Below, piece by piece: positions 23,956-31,529 of a stretch of 64,000 nt of DNA. This DNA is from Actinoplanes missouriensis 431 (GTDB lineage Bacteria; Actinomycetota; Actinomycetes; Mycobacteriales; Micromonosporaceae): the NCBI RefSeq assembly GCF_000284295.1, contig NC_017093.1, forward strand, positions 6,386,001 through 6,450,000, written 5' to 3'. The position numbers and the translations under genes are program-made. The notes under the pieces were generated by a model. The model ran no database searches. It worked only from the letters and a program-made list of their open reading frames with translations, and was not told the origin of the DNA. Numbering within the stretch: position 1 is the stretch's first letter; the number at the start of each line of letters is the position of its first letter.

Positions 23956-24899
23956 CACGCCTCCTTCTTCCGGGTGGCGAACCGGACCGCCAGCGTCGCG
24001 GTGAGGGTCAGCAGGAGCAGCAGCACCGACGCCGCCGAGGCCCGGCCGATGTTGTTCTCCTCCAGGCCCAGCGAGATCACCCGGGTCATCCAGACCTCGG
24101 TGGATCCGGCCGGCCCGCCGCCGGTCAGCACGTAGACCTCGGTGAACGTGCGCAGGCTGCGGATCGCGGCGAGGGTGAGGATCACGGCGATCGCGGGCCG
24201 CAGCGCCGGCACGGTGATGTGCCAGAGCCGCCGCAGGGTGCCGGCGCCGTCCACCGACGCCGACTCGTAGAGCGCCCGGTCGACGCCCGCGAGCCCGGCC
24301 AGGACGATCACCATGTTGTACGGGGCGCCGATCCAGACGCCGACCGCCATGACCGACCAGAGCGCGGTGTCGGTGCCGGCGATGAACTGCGACGGTCCCA
24401 GCCCGAGCAGCGACAGCAGCGAGTTCAGCGGCCCGTCCGGGGTCGGGTGGTAGATCAGCCGCCAGATCTCGCCGCTGACCGCGGTCGCCGTGACCACCGG
24501 CAGGAAGACCGCGCTGCGCAGCACCCACAGCGACCGGGTCTGGCCCTCCAGCAGCAGCGCCAGCAGGGCGCCGACGATCAGCGCGCCGACCGTCTGCCCG
24601 ATGCCGAGGATCAGGGTGTGCCCGAGAGCCTCCCGGAAGCGGGCGTCGGTGAGCACGTCGGTGTAGTTGTCCAGGCCCACCCACTCGTTGCCGAGGAACG
24701 GCTGCACCTTGAAGAGGCTCAGCCGGACGCCCTCGATCATCGGGATGAACTTGAACCAGACCGCGAGCAGGATCGCCGGTATCAGGAACAGCCAGGAGAT
24801 CAGCGCGCCGGACGGGCGGCGGCGCGTCGCTCCGGCGGGGTCCCCGCCGGAGCGGGACCGGCTGGTCCCGCTCCGGACGGGCAGGAGTGACGTCGTCAC
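23955..24899 (-). CDS. Carbohydrate ABC transporter permease, MalF family
   Basis: 314 residues with six TM helices after a basic N-terminal tail (RSGTSRSRSGG). The EAA loop is ALYESASVDGAGTLRRLW, and the segment TFTEVYVLTGGGPAGST is highly typical of the family. GTG start at 24899 overlaps the receptor gene stop (GTGA); a longer frame runs antisense-like through the receptor 3' end and is rejected. A perfect 13-bp hairpin sits at codons 8-18 of this gene. Confidence 0.9.
   Translation of the reverse strand: MTTSLLPVRSGTSRSRSGGDPAGATRRRPSGALISWLFLIPAILLAVWFKFIPMIEGVRLSLFKVQPFLGNEWVGLDNYTDVLTDARFREALGHTLILGIGQTVGALIVGALLALLLEGQTRSLWVLRSAVFLPVVTATAVSGEIWRLIYHPTPDGPLNSLLSLLGLGPSQFIAGTDTALWSVMAVGVWIGAPYNMVIVLAGLAGVDRALYESASVDGAGTLRRLWHITVPALRPAIAVILTLAAIRSLRTFTEVYVLTGGGPAGSTEVWMTRVISLGLEENNIGRASAASVLLLLLTLTATLAVRFATRKKEA
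24847..24876 (-). promoter_or_regulatory. Intragenic hairpin at the receptor/permease junction
   Basis: Perfect arms CCGGAGCGGGACC (24847-24859) and GGTCCCGCTCCGG (24864-24876) with a 4-nt loop, inside the first codons of the permease gene and about 20 nt past the receptor stop. Such structures downstream of binding-protein genes commonly stabilise the 5' message or attenuate the permeases, giving excess receptor. Confidence 0.5.
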
Positions 24900-26209
24900 G
24901 CCAGGACGCCCTGCTCCTGCAGGGCGGCCGAGACCGCCTGTGCGGTGGCGTCGAGTCCGGCCTTCACGTCGCCGGAGCAGTCGGCGAGGACCTTGTTGAG
25001 TCCCTCGGCGGCGGCGTTGCGCACCGGCACCCACTGCAGAGCGGACGGGAACTCGTGGCCGTTCTCGGTGTACGCCTTCTGGATCACCGACCAGCGCTGG
25101 TCACCGGTGACCTGGGCGGCGTCCAGGGTCTTGTTGACCGGCAGCCGGACCACGGCCTGCGTCTTGCTGACCATGCCGAGCTTCTGCGCCTCGGGCGTGA
25201 TCAGGAAGTCGGCGAGCTTCTTCTGCGCGTCGGTCAGCTTGCCGCCGGCGCCGAGGTAGATGTTCTCGCCGTTGGCCAGCACGTCACCACCGGCCGGTCC
25301 GGCGGGGGCCGGCACGACCTCGTACTTCTCCTTGGTGAGCTTCTGGTCGTAGGGGACGAAGTTGTAGGGGCCGGTGAAGTAGATGCCGGCCGTGCCGTCG
25401 GTGAAGTGCGTGGTCTGCGCGGTGGTCTGGGTCAGCGCGCCCGGCTGCACCACGCCCGGCGTGCAGAACTGGTCGCGGATCCAGGTGACCGCCTGCACCG
25501 ACTTGTCGCTGTTGATGGCGACGCCGTACTTGCCGCCGCCGGCGTCGGTGACGATGTCGCCGCCGCCCTGCCACAGGTAGCTCGCGCCCCAGAAGACCGT
25601 GTAGCCGTTCTGGGCGCTGCCCGGCACGAGCATCCCGTAGGTGTCCTTCTTGCCGTTGCCGTCCGGGTCCTTCTCGGCGAACGCCTTGGCCAGAGCGGTC
25701 AGGTCGGCCCAGGTCTTGGGAACCGGCAGGCCGACCTTCTCCCGCCAGTCCTTGCGGATGAACGTGGCGAAGGCCTGCCGGGAGAACGGGATGCCGTAGG
25801 TCTTGCCGTCCAGGCCCTTGACCGAGCTCCACGCGGTGTCCGCGATGTCGGTGGCGCCGGCGACGCTCGCCTGCTCGATCGGCTGCAGCCAGCCCTGCGC
25901 CTGGTAGGTGCCGAGGTTGGCGGCGTCGGCGACGAAGACGTCGGGCAGATCCTTGGAGCTGGCACGGGCCTGGAGCTGCTGGTCGAACTCCACGACCGGC
26001 TGGTAGTTCACGGTGATGCCGGTCTTGGCGGTGAAGGCGGCGAAGATGTCCTTATAGGTGGCGGCGGGCTCGGGTGCGCTGCGGGTCCAGACCTCCAGGG
26101 TGTCGCCGGCGTCGCCGGCGGTGTCGTCACCGGCGCAGGCGGCGCTGCCGAGCAGCAGCACAGCCGACACCGAGGCGAGCAGGCCCCGGATAGCGGTTCG
26201 TGGCGCCAT
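24896..26209 (-). CDS. Sugar-type ABC transporter substrate-binding lipoprotein (uronate/aldarate operon)
   Basis: 437-residue family 1 extracellular receptor. Lipoprotein signal with lipobox GSAAC (Cys25). The mature protein begins DTLEVWTRSAPEPAATYKD and shows the usual DLPDVFVADAANL and GIPFSRQAFATFIRKDW landmarks. ATG 26209 follows GGAGA; the ATG 15 bp upstream would put the sequence before the positive N-region. First gene of a minus-strand operon of eight genes, and divergent from the uronate dehydrogenase operon. The operon content suggests that it binds uronates or oligouronides. Confidence 0.88.
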   Translation of the reverse strand: MAPRTAIRGLLASVSAVLLLGSAACAGDDTAGDAGDTLEVWTRSAPEPAATYKDIFAAFTAKTGITVNYQPVVEFDQQLQARASSKDLPDVFVADAANLGTYQAQGWLQPIEQASVAGATDIADTAWSSVKGLDGKTYGIPFSRQAFATFIRKDWREKVGLPVPKTWADLTALAKAFAEKDPDGNGKKDTYGMLVPGSAQNGYTVFWGASYLWQGGGDIVTDAGGGKYGVAINSDKSVQAVTWIRDQFCTPGVVQPGALTQTTAQTTHFTDGTAGIYFTGPYNFVPYDQKLTKEKYEVVPAPAGPAGGDVLANGENIYLGAGGKLTDAQKKLADFLITPEAQKLGMVSKTQAVVRLPVNKTLDAAQVTGDQRWSVIQKAYTENGHEFPSALQWVPVRNAAAEGLNKVLADCSGDVKAGLDATAQAVSAALQEQGVLA

Positions 26210-26219
26210 GCCATCTCCA

Positions 26220-26246
26220 TTCACATATGTGTAAGGCGTTCACATA
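26220..26246. promoter_or_regulatory. Candidate operator in the divergent aldarate promoter region
   Basis: TTCACATA occurs as a 19-bp-spaced direct repeat (26220-26227, 26239-26246), and the first copy is part of the 10-bp palindrome CACATATGTG (26222-26231). It lies 11-37 bp upstream of the receptor gene start. A likely target is the IclR regulator encoded at 28528. Confidence 0.5.
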
Positions 26247-26348
26247 GGCGGATCCTTGCGGTACGGTATGGATCTCTCAACGAAGATGTCAAGACTGTTA
26301 CGACAGCGACCTGATCGAGATCGCCGTTCCACTGGTGGAGGTAACTCC

Positions 26349-27140
26349 TTGCCCGAAACCTTGCTGGTCACCGGCGCCGCCGGCCGTGTCGGCACGCTGA
26401 TCCGCCCGCTCCTGCGCCGCCCCGGCCGCCGGTTGCGCCTGCTCGACCCCTTCCCACCACCCGCCCTGGACGGCGCGGAGGAGCACCTCGCCGCGTCCGT
26501 CACCGACCCGCGGGCGATGGCCGACGCCTGCGCCGGCGTGGACCTGGTCGTGCACCTCGGCGGCCACAGCAAGGAGCGGCCCTGGCCGGAGATCCTGGAG
26601 GCCAACGTGCACGGCACGCAGGTCGTCCTCGACGCCGCGCACGCCGCCGGGGTCCGCCGCGTCCTGCTCGCCAGCTCGGCGCACGCGGTCGGGATGACCC
26701 CGGCCGCTGAGGCCGGCAGCGCCGACGAGCTGCCGCCCCGGCCAGACACCTTCTACGGCGCCGGCAAGGTCGCCGCCGAGGCCCTGGGCAGCGTCTACGC
26801 CGACCGGTACGCGATGACCGTCGTCTCCGCCCGGATCGGCACCGTCGAAGCCGAGCCCCGCGGCGTCCGCAGCCTCTCCACCTGGCTCTCCCCCGCCGAC
26901 ATGGTCCGGCTGATCGAGGCCACCCGGCACTTGGACCGGCCCGGCCACCACGTCGTCAACGCGATCTCCCGCAACACCCGGCGCTGGATGAGCCTCACCG
27001 CCGGCGAAAAGATCGGGTACCACCCGGCCGACGACGCCGAAGCCTGGGCGGACCGCTACCCCGGCACCCTGTCCGATGAGAAGGAACTGCTCGGCGGCGC
27101 CTGGGCCGTCAGCACCGAACCCCTGGGAACGACGCTATGA
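26349..27140 (+). CDS. udh: Uronate dehydrogenase (NAD+)
   Basis: Oxidises D-galacturonate or D-glucuronate to the aldarolactone, first step of the oxidative uronate route. 263-residue extended-SDR protein: TGAAGRVG at 8-15, Tyr136-x3-Lys140 in TFYGAGK, Ser110 in LLASSAHAVG, and GGHSKERPWPEILEANV, the typical Udh segment. Start is TTG at 26349, with GGAGGT 7 nt upstream; an in-frame ATG at 26256 gives a non-homologous tail. ATGA overlap with the dehydrogenase gene downstream. Confidence 0.88.
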   Translation: MPETLLVTGAAGRVGTLIRPLLRRPGRRLRLLDPFPPPALDGAEEHLAASVTDPRAMADACAGVDLVVHLGGHSKERPWPEILEANVHGTQVVLDAAHAAGVRRVLLASSAHAVGMTPAAEAGSADELPPRPDTFYGAGKVAAEALGSVYADRYAMTVVSARIGTVEAEPRGVRSLSTWLSPADMVRLIEATRHLDRPGHHVVNAISRNTRRWMSLTAGEKIGYHPADDAEAWADRYPGTLSDEKELLGGAWAVSTEPLGTTL

Positions 27141-28531
27141 CCAATCCCCTGGACGGCACCGACCGCGCCCGGTTGCTGCATGCCGTCGCCGACACCCTCG
27201 ACGCGGCCGCCGACGAGCTCGTCCCGCTCGCCGCCGAGGAGACCCACCTGCCGATCCCCCGCCTGACCGGCGAACTCGCGCGCACCACGTTCCAGTTGCG
27301 CCTCTACGCCGACGAGATCACCGCGGGGCGCGTGGACGACGTCCGGGAGGACCCGGCCGACCCCGGCTGGCCGACCGGCCCGCGGCCGTCGCTGACGCGG
27401 ATACGCGTACCCATCGGACCGGTTTTGATCTTTGCGGCGTCGAACTTCCCGTTCGCGTTCTCGGTGGCCGGCACCGACACCGCCGCTGCCCTCGCCGCCG
27501 GCTGCCCGGTCGTCGTGAAGGCCCACCCCGGCCACCCGAAGCTGTCCCGCCGGGTCGCCGCCCTGGTCAGCGACGTTCTCCCCGCCGGAGCGTTCACCCT
27601 GATCGAGGGCGAGCAGGCCGGCCGCGACGCGCTGCTCGACCCGCGGATCCGCGCCGCCGCGTTCACCGGCTCCCTGGCAGGCGGCCGTGCCCTGTTCGAC
27701 CTGGCCGCCTCCCGGCCCGAGCCGATCCCGTTCTACGGCGAGCTCGGCAGCGTCAACCCGGCGTTCGTCACCCGCGCGGCGATGGAGAGCCGCGGCGACG
27801 AGATCCTGCGCGGGTTCGCCGGGTCCTACACGCTCGGCCTCGGGCAGTTCTGCACCAAACCGGGCGTCCTCCTCGTCCCGGCGGGGCTCCGCGCGGAGCA
27901 GGCGCTCACCGGGATCCTCGCGGACGTGCCCGGCGGGATGCTGCTCAACGAGCGGATCGCCGGTGGGCACCGGGACGCGCGTGCCGAACTCGCCGCCCAC
28001 CCCGGTGTCCGCGTCGCCGTTGCCGGCCAGGCCGACGGCACCTCGGCGGCCCCGGCGTTGCTGGTCACCGACACCGGCACGATCCTCGACGTGCTGCACG
28101 AGGCGTTCGGGCCGACCGCGATCCTGGTCGAGTACACCTCCCCTGAGGAATTGCTGACGCTTGCGGCACGGCTGCCCGGCCAGCTCACCGCCACCGTGCA
28201 CGCCGAGCCCGACGAGCCGATCACCGGGCCGCTGCTGCGCGAGCTCGCCGGCCACGCCGGGCGGGTGATCCTCAACGGCTGGCCGACCGGGGTCTCGGTG
28301 AGCCCGGCCATGCATCACGGCGGGCCGTACCCGGCGACCACCGCGCCGCTGCACACGTCGGTGGGGACGGCGGCCATCGACCGGTTCCTGCGGCCGGTGA
28401 CGTTCCAGAATGTTCCGGACGCGGCGCGGCTTTTCCGGGTCTCCCCGGATTCCCGAGTTTCCCGGGTCTCCCCGGATTCCGGAGTTTCCCGGGTCTCCCC
28501 GGATTCCCGAGTTTCCCGGGAGACGGCATGA
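27137..28531 (+). CDS. 2-oxoglutarate-semialdehyde dehydrogenase (aldehyde dehydrogenase family)
   Basis: Expected to oxidise 2-oxoglutarate semialdehyde to 2-oxoglutarate, last step of the pathway. 464 residues. Catalytic Cys in GLGQFCTKPG, general-base Glu in FYGELGSVNP, coenzyme region FAASNFPFAFSVAGTDTA. These match the KGSADH branch, whose members use NADP+ or NAD+. The natural end seems to be about residue 435 (NVPDAARLF). The remaining residues RVSPDSRVS repeated three times and RETA are encoded by a 27-bp DNA tandem repeat and look like a late in-frame addition. Confidence 0.87.
   Translation: MTNPLDGTDRARLLHAVADTLDAAADELVPLAAEETHLPIPRLTGELARTTFQLRLYADEITAGRVDDVREDPADPGWPTGPRPSLTRIRVPIGPVLIFAASNFPFAFSVAGTDTAAALAAGCPVVVKAHPGHPKLSRRVAALVSDVLPAGAFTLIEGEQAGRDALLDPRIRAAAFTGSLAGGRALFDLAASRPEPIPFYGELGSVNPAFVTRAAMESRGDEILRGFAGSYTLGLGQFCTKPGVLLVPAGLRAEQALTGILADVPGGMLLNERIAGGHRDARAELAAHPGVRVAVAGQADGTSAAPALLVTDTGTILDVLHEAFGPTAILVEYTSPEELLTLAARLPGQLTATVHAEPDEPITGPLLRELAGHAGRVILNGWPTGVSVSPAMHHGGPYPATTAPLHTSVGTAAIDRFLRPVTFQNVPDAARLFRVSPDSRVSRVSPDSGVSRVSPDSRVSRETA
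28434..28514. repeat. 27-bp tandem repeat, three copies, at the 3' end of the dehydrogenase gene
   Basis: Copies at 28434-28460, 28461-28487 and 28488-28514, nearly identical, each starting with (T/C)CCGGGTCTCCCCGGA. In frame it encodes RVSPDSRVS-type nonapeptides. The unit length is divisible by three, so copy-number change would not disturb the stop codon or the ATGA overlap with the regulator gene. Confidence 0.9.
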
Positions 28532-29304
28532 ACCCGGATGAGCCCAAGCTGGTCAAATCGGCGCAGCGCACCATCGAGATCCTGGAGATCCTCGGCGAGG
28601 CCCGCGATCCGATGAGCGTCACCGACCTGCACAAACGACTCGGCTACCCGCGGTCCAGCCTGCACCAGCTGCTGCACACGCTGATCGCGATGCGCTGGCT
28701 GGAGGCGACCGGCGACGGATCCGCGGTCGGCATCGGACCACACGCGCTGCTGACCGGAACCGCCTACCTCGACCGGGACCCGGCCCTGCCGTTCGCCACC
28801 CGCACCCTGGAGCTCATCCGCGACAAGCTCAACTACACCACCCACTACGCCCGCCTCGATGGCTCCAACGTCATCTACCTGCTGACCCGGGAGACCGCCG
28901 ACTCCCGCCGCGCGGTCTCCCGGGTCGGCCGCCAGCTACCCGCCCACGCGACGGCCCTCGGCAAGGTGCTGCTCGCCGAACTCACCCCGCGTGAGGTGGG
29001 CGCCCTGCTGCCGGCGCCGCCGCTGGCGCGGCTCACGCCGAACACCATCACCGACCCGGACGCCCTGCTGCGCGATCTGGAGCAGACCCGGGTACGGGGG
29101 TATTCACTCGAACACGAGCAGAACACCCCCGGCATAGGGTGCGTCGGGGTGACCGTGCCCTATCGAATCCCCGCGACGGACGCGATCAGCTGCTCCATCC
29201 CGATCGCCGCGGCGACGGACGCGGAGCTGGAGCGGGTCGCCGAGGTGCTCCGGGACCACGCCAACCAGCTGGCAGCCGACCTGCGGGCCGAGGGGATCCG
29301 CTGA
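28528..29304 (+). CDS. IclR-family transcriptional regulator
   Basis: 258 residues. N-terminal winged helix 10-70 (KSAQRTIEILEILGEA, then SVTDLHKRLGYPRSSLHQLL) and the IclR effector domain from about 85 to 255 (SRVGRQLPAHATALGKVLLAE, GIGCVGVTVPYRIP). The start overlaps the dehydrogenase stop (ATGA), so it is the third cistron of the udh operon. Local regulator of both divergent operons is the obvious role, with an aldarate or 5-dehydro-4-deoxyglucarate as likely ligand (inference). Confidence 0.9.
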   Translation: MNPDEPKLVKSAQRTIEILEILGEARDPMSVTDLHKRLGYPRSSLHQLLHTLIAMRWLEATGDGSAVGIGPHALLTGTAYLDRDPALPFATRTLELIRDKLNYTTHYARLDGSNVIYLLTRETADSRRAVSRVGRQLPAHATALGKVLLAELTPREVGALLPAPPLARLTPNTITDPDALLRDLEQTRVRGYSLEHEQNTPGIGCVGVTVPYRIPATDAISCSIPIAAATDAELERVAEVLRDHANQLAADLRAEGIR

Positions 29305-29362
29305 CGCCCCATTCACACTCCGAGGGGTTCACCGAGCGCCCACGCCGCTCCCCACCCGGGCC

Positions 29363-29445
29363 GACCAGCGCACACGGCGAGCCCACCCCGGGGAGCGACC
29401 AGCGCACACGGTGAGCCCACCCCGGGGGACGACCAGCGCACACGG
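29363..29445. repeat. 34-bp tandem repeat, about 2.4 copies
   Basis: Two full units, 29363-29396 and 29397-29430, beginning GACCAGCGCACACGG, and a partial third to 29445. A degenerate half-unit precedes the first. Confidence 0.85.
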
Positions 29446-29617
29446 AAGCGCTTTGTCTGAACGGCAGGGCGGCTCACGGTGAGCTCGTGCATGGGTGGCG
29501 GCTCACGGTGAACTCCGGCGTGGGTGGCGGCACACCGAAGCTCACGCCGACCGCGATGAGGTCGCACCGAAACGGTTCGTGTGCTTCCATCCCGGCCCTG
29601 GCGTCGATGGATCGCCA

Positions 29618-29745
29618 CACAGCCGTTGCGTGTGACCCCACCCCCGCGGCACAGGCGTTGCGTGTGACCTCATCCCCGTGGCACAGGCGTTACGTGTGAC
29701 CTCATCCCCGCGGCACGGGCGTTACGTGTGACCTCATCCCCGTCA
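29618..29745. repeat. 32-bp tandem repeat, four copies
   Basis: Units at 29618, 29650, 29682 and 29714, each 32 bp, containing the core GCGTTACGTGTGACCTCATC or close variants. Units are directly contiguous with no unique spacers, so this is not a CRISPR array. Confidence 0.9.
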
Positions 29746-29829
29746 GCGGACGTGACCGCGCCGGGACGTCTCGGGCCGGGACCGCAAGACACAACCCGGA
29801 ACCGGCGGACGCCGTCGATCGCTCGGAAT

Positions 29830-29862
29830 CATGGGCGGCAACCGTGCCGGCTGCCGCCCATG
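29830..29862. terminator. Hairpin terminator
   Basis: Perfect 11-bp arms CATGGGCGGCA (29830-29840) and TGCCGCCCATG (29852-29862) with an 11-nt loop, 14 bp beyond the stop of the minus-strand gene at 29876. Confidence 0.65.
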
Positions 29863-29875
29863 GTGGGACTGTGCG

Positions 29876-30469
29876 TCAATCCCGCGGGACGAGAAGCCAC
29901 CGGGCGAAGCAGACGTCGTCCCCGATCCGGGTGAACAGCCGGATCCGGGTCCGATAGGCACGAACGGCGCCCGTCGGGATGAGCAGCCCCGGGTGGATGT
30001 CGCTCAACGGCCAGCCGTGCTTGGCCGGCACCGGACCGGGCCGCGGCGGGAGCAGCGGTGTCGCGTACTCCCCCGCCCCGTCACTCGCAGCGGAGAAGAT
30101 CGCCAGCTCACCGCTGTCCACCGGGAGGATGTCGCCCTCCCGGTCGTCGCCGTCCGGATATCGCAGCGCCGCGGCCAGGGCGGCCCGGTAATCCGGGCCG
30201 CCCGCCTGAACGACGGCGAGAATTCCCTCGTCGCCGGAGACGAAGACCTCGATCCAGCTGTCGTCCCGGACCACGCCGTCGCCGCCGACGAGAACCGCGC
30301 GACCGTCACCGACGGTGAGGCTGGTCTCCTCACCCATGTCGAGGATCCGCTCGAAGTCGTCTGCGCCGTCCTCGTCGGTGTCCCAGGCGCCGCGGTGCGC
30401 GCCGTCGATGGCGAGGAACGGCTCACCGTTGGTCCAGAGACGGCCGATGTGGGTCCAGGTGCGCGGCAT
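29876..30469 (-). CDS. Hypothetical protein, possibly Imm21-like
   Basis: A 197-residue acidic soluble protein. The layout FERILDMGEETSLTVGDGRAVLVGGDGVVRD, seen in pieces as DFERILDMG and LTVGDGRAVLVGGDG, then a segment EVFVSGDEGILAVVQA, resembles the order of motifs in Imm21-type immunity proteins (cysteine-free, VGDG.AL-LG core). The C-terminal third (PLLPPRPGPVPAKHGWPLSDIHPG) does not. The resemblance is from memory and weak. No toxin gene is adjacent. It ends in its own terminator and is probably monocistronic. Confidence 0.5.
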   Translation of the reverse strand: MPRTWTHIGRLWTNGEPFLAIDGAHRGAWDTDEDGADDFERILDMGEETSLTVGDGRAVLVGGDGVVRDDSWIEVFVSGDEGILAVVQAGGPDYRAALAAALRYPDGDDREGDILPVDSGELAIFSAASDGAGEYATPLLPPRPGPVPAKHGWPLSDIHPGLLIPTGAVRAYRTRIRLFTRIGDDVCFARWLLVPRD

Positions 30470-30483
30470 CCGACGATTATCAG

Positions 30484-30555
30484 CAGCCCCGGCCGCCGTG
30501 TCGGAAGCAGCCCCGGCCGCCGGGTCAGAAGCAGTTCCAGCCGCGGTGTCAGAAG
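30484..30555. repeat. 24-bp tandem repeat, three copies, overlapping the mannanase stop codon
   Basis: Units 30484-30507, 30508-30531 and 30532-30555, beginning CAGCCCCGGCCGCCG in the first two and a diverged version in the third. The third copy contains the stop codon (30549-30551) of the mannanase gene. Confidence 0.88.
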
Positions 30556-31517
30556 CGGATCTCGCCCTGGTTCAGGACCCGGGGATGGAAGTACGCGGCC
30601 TGGATCTCCGCATTCGTGTTGCCGCCGCGCAACTGTTCCGACCAGACCATGAAGTACGCCCACCGCGGCTGCGCCGCCAGCAGCGCCGCGTCCGGCACCT
30701 TTCCCATCTCGGCGATGGCGATCGGCTTGCCCGCCGCGATCGCCTGGATCTGCTGGTAATCCGCCGCCGACGGATGATTCTTGTACCAGGCGTCCAGCGA
30801 CACCACATCCACGTACGAAGCGCCCGGGTAGTACGCGGACCAGCCGCCGGCCGGGTTGTCCTGCACGTTCCACACCCAGATCAGGTTGGTCAGGCCCTGG
30901 CTGTCGAAATAGTCGCGCATCTGCCGGAACAGCGTGGCAGCGCCGGTCCGCCCGCCCCACCAGCTCCACGTCTCGTTCATCTCGTGGAACGGCCGCCACA
31001 GCACCGGGACACCGGCGTCACGCAGCTGGCGCAGATACGGCGCCACCTCGGCCATCCGGGCCCGCCACGTCTGGCTCAACCCGGTTCCCGCGGTGATGAC
31101 CTGCTGGAACTGGGCGTCGGTGATCCGGGTCTTCACCCCGCCCTCGAACTCGCAGGTCCGGGCGACGGTCGGCGAGCACGCGTGCCAGGTCAGCGCCACG
31201 AGCGAGCCGTTGGCCCACTCCTGTCGGGCCTGGTCGACGACGCGCTGCCGGTTGTTCACGTCGTCGGCGCGGAACATCATGTCGCCGCCCCACAGCCCCG
31301 GCCACTGACCGGTGACGTCGTGCGCCTGCCGGGTGTACTGGCCGGGCGAGCTCGCCGGCTCCTTGTTGTGCTGGCCGGAGACGATGCCGGTCCCGGTGAT
31401 CGACCGCAGATAATTCACGACGGCCGACTTGCCGGTGGCGGGGAAGGCGGTTGCGGGGACGGGCAGGATGGTGGCGCCGAGCAGCAACGCGGCGCCCATC
31501 GCGAGGGGGATTTTCAC
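30549..31517 (-). CDS. Secreted endo-beta-1,4-mannanase, GH26
   Basis: Cleaves mannan backbones outside the cell. 322 residues with a signal peptide (1 to about 24, PVPATA). GH26 acid/base Glu179 in WRPFHEMN and nucleophile Glu270 in IAIAEMG. N-terminal GTGIVSGQHN and the DVTGQWPGLWGGDMM segment are typical of the family. No carbohydrate-binding module. GTG start 31517 with AAGGAGG upstream, 12 bp after the beta-mannosidase stop, last gene of the mannan operon. Confidence 0.92.
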   Translation of the reverse strand: MKIPLAMGAALLLGATILPVPATAFPATGKSAVVNYLRSITGTGIVSGQHNKEPASSPGQYTRQAHDVTGQWPGLWGGDMMFRADDVNNRQRVVDQARQEWANGSLVALTWHACSPTVARTCEFEGGVKTRITDAQFQQVITAGTGLSQTWRARMAEVAPYLRQLRDAGVPVLWRPFHEMNETWSWWGGRTGAATLFRQMRDYFDSQGLTNLIWVWNVQDNPAGGWSAYYPGASYVDVVSLDAWYKNHPSAADYQQIQAIAAGKPIAIAEMGKVPDAALLAAQPRWAYFMVWSEQLRGGNTNAEIQAAYFHPRVLNQGEIRF

Positions 31518-31529
31518 ACCAGGACCTCC

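Larger units (their letters stand above)
29305..29875. other. Repeat-rich intergenic region
   Basis: No gene. Four repeat families lie in 450 bp: a 34-bp unit (29363-29445), an approximately 29-bp unit around 29468-29545 (GGCGGCTCACGGTGA start), a 32-bp unit in four copies (29618-29745), and a 33-nt hairpin (29830-29862). The first and third families share CACACGG/CGTGTGA-like words in opposite orientations. Confidence 0.7.

Noticed and set aside
26256..26348. ATG start for uronate dehydrogenase 93 bp upstream
   Set aside because: The extension is basic and non-homologous and crosses the promoter region; the TTG at 26349 has GGAGGT at the right distance and gives the family N-terminus.
29618..29745. 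Possible CRISPR-like array
   Set aside because: Four 32-bp units are directly contiguous with no spacers, and no cas genes are present.
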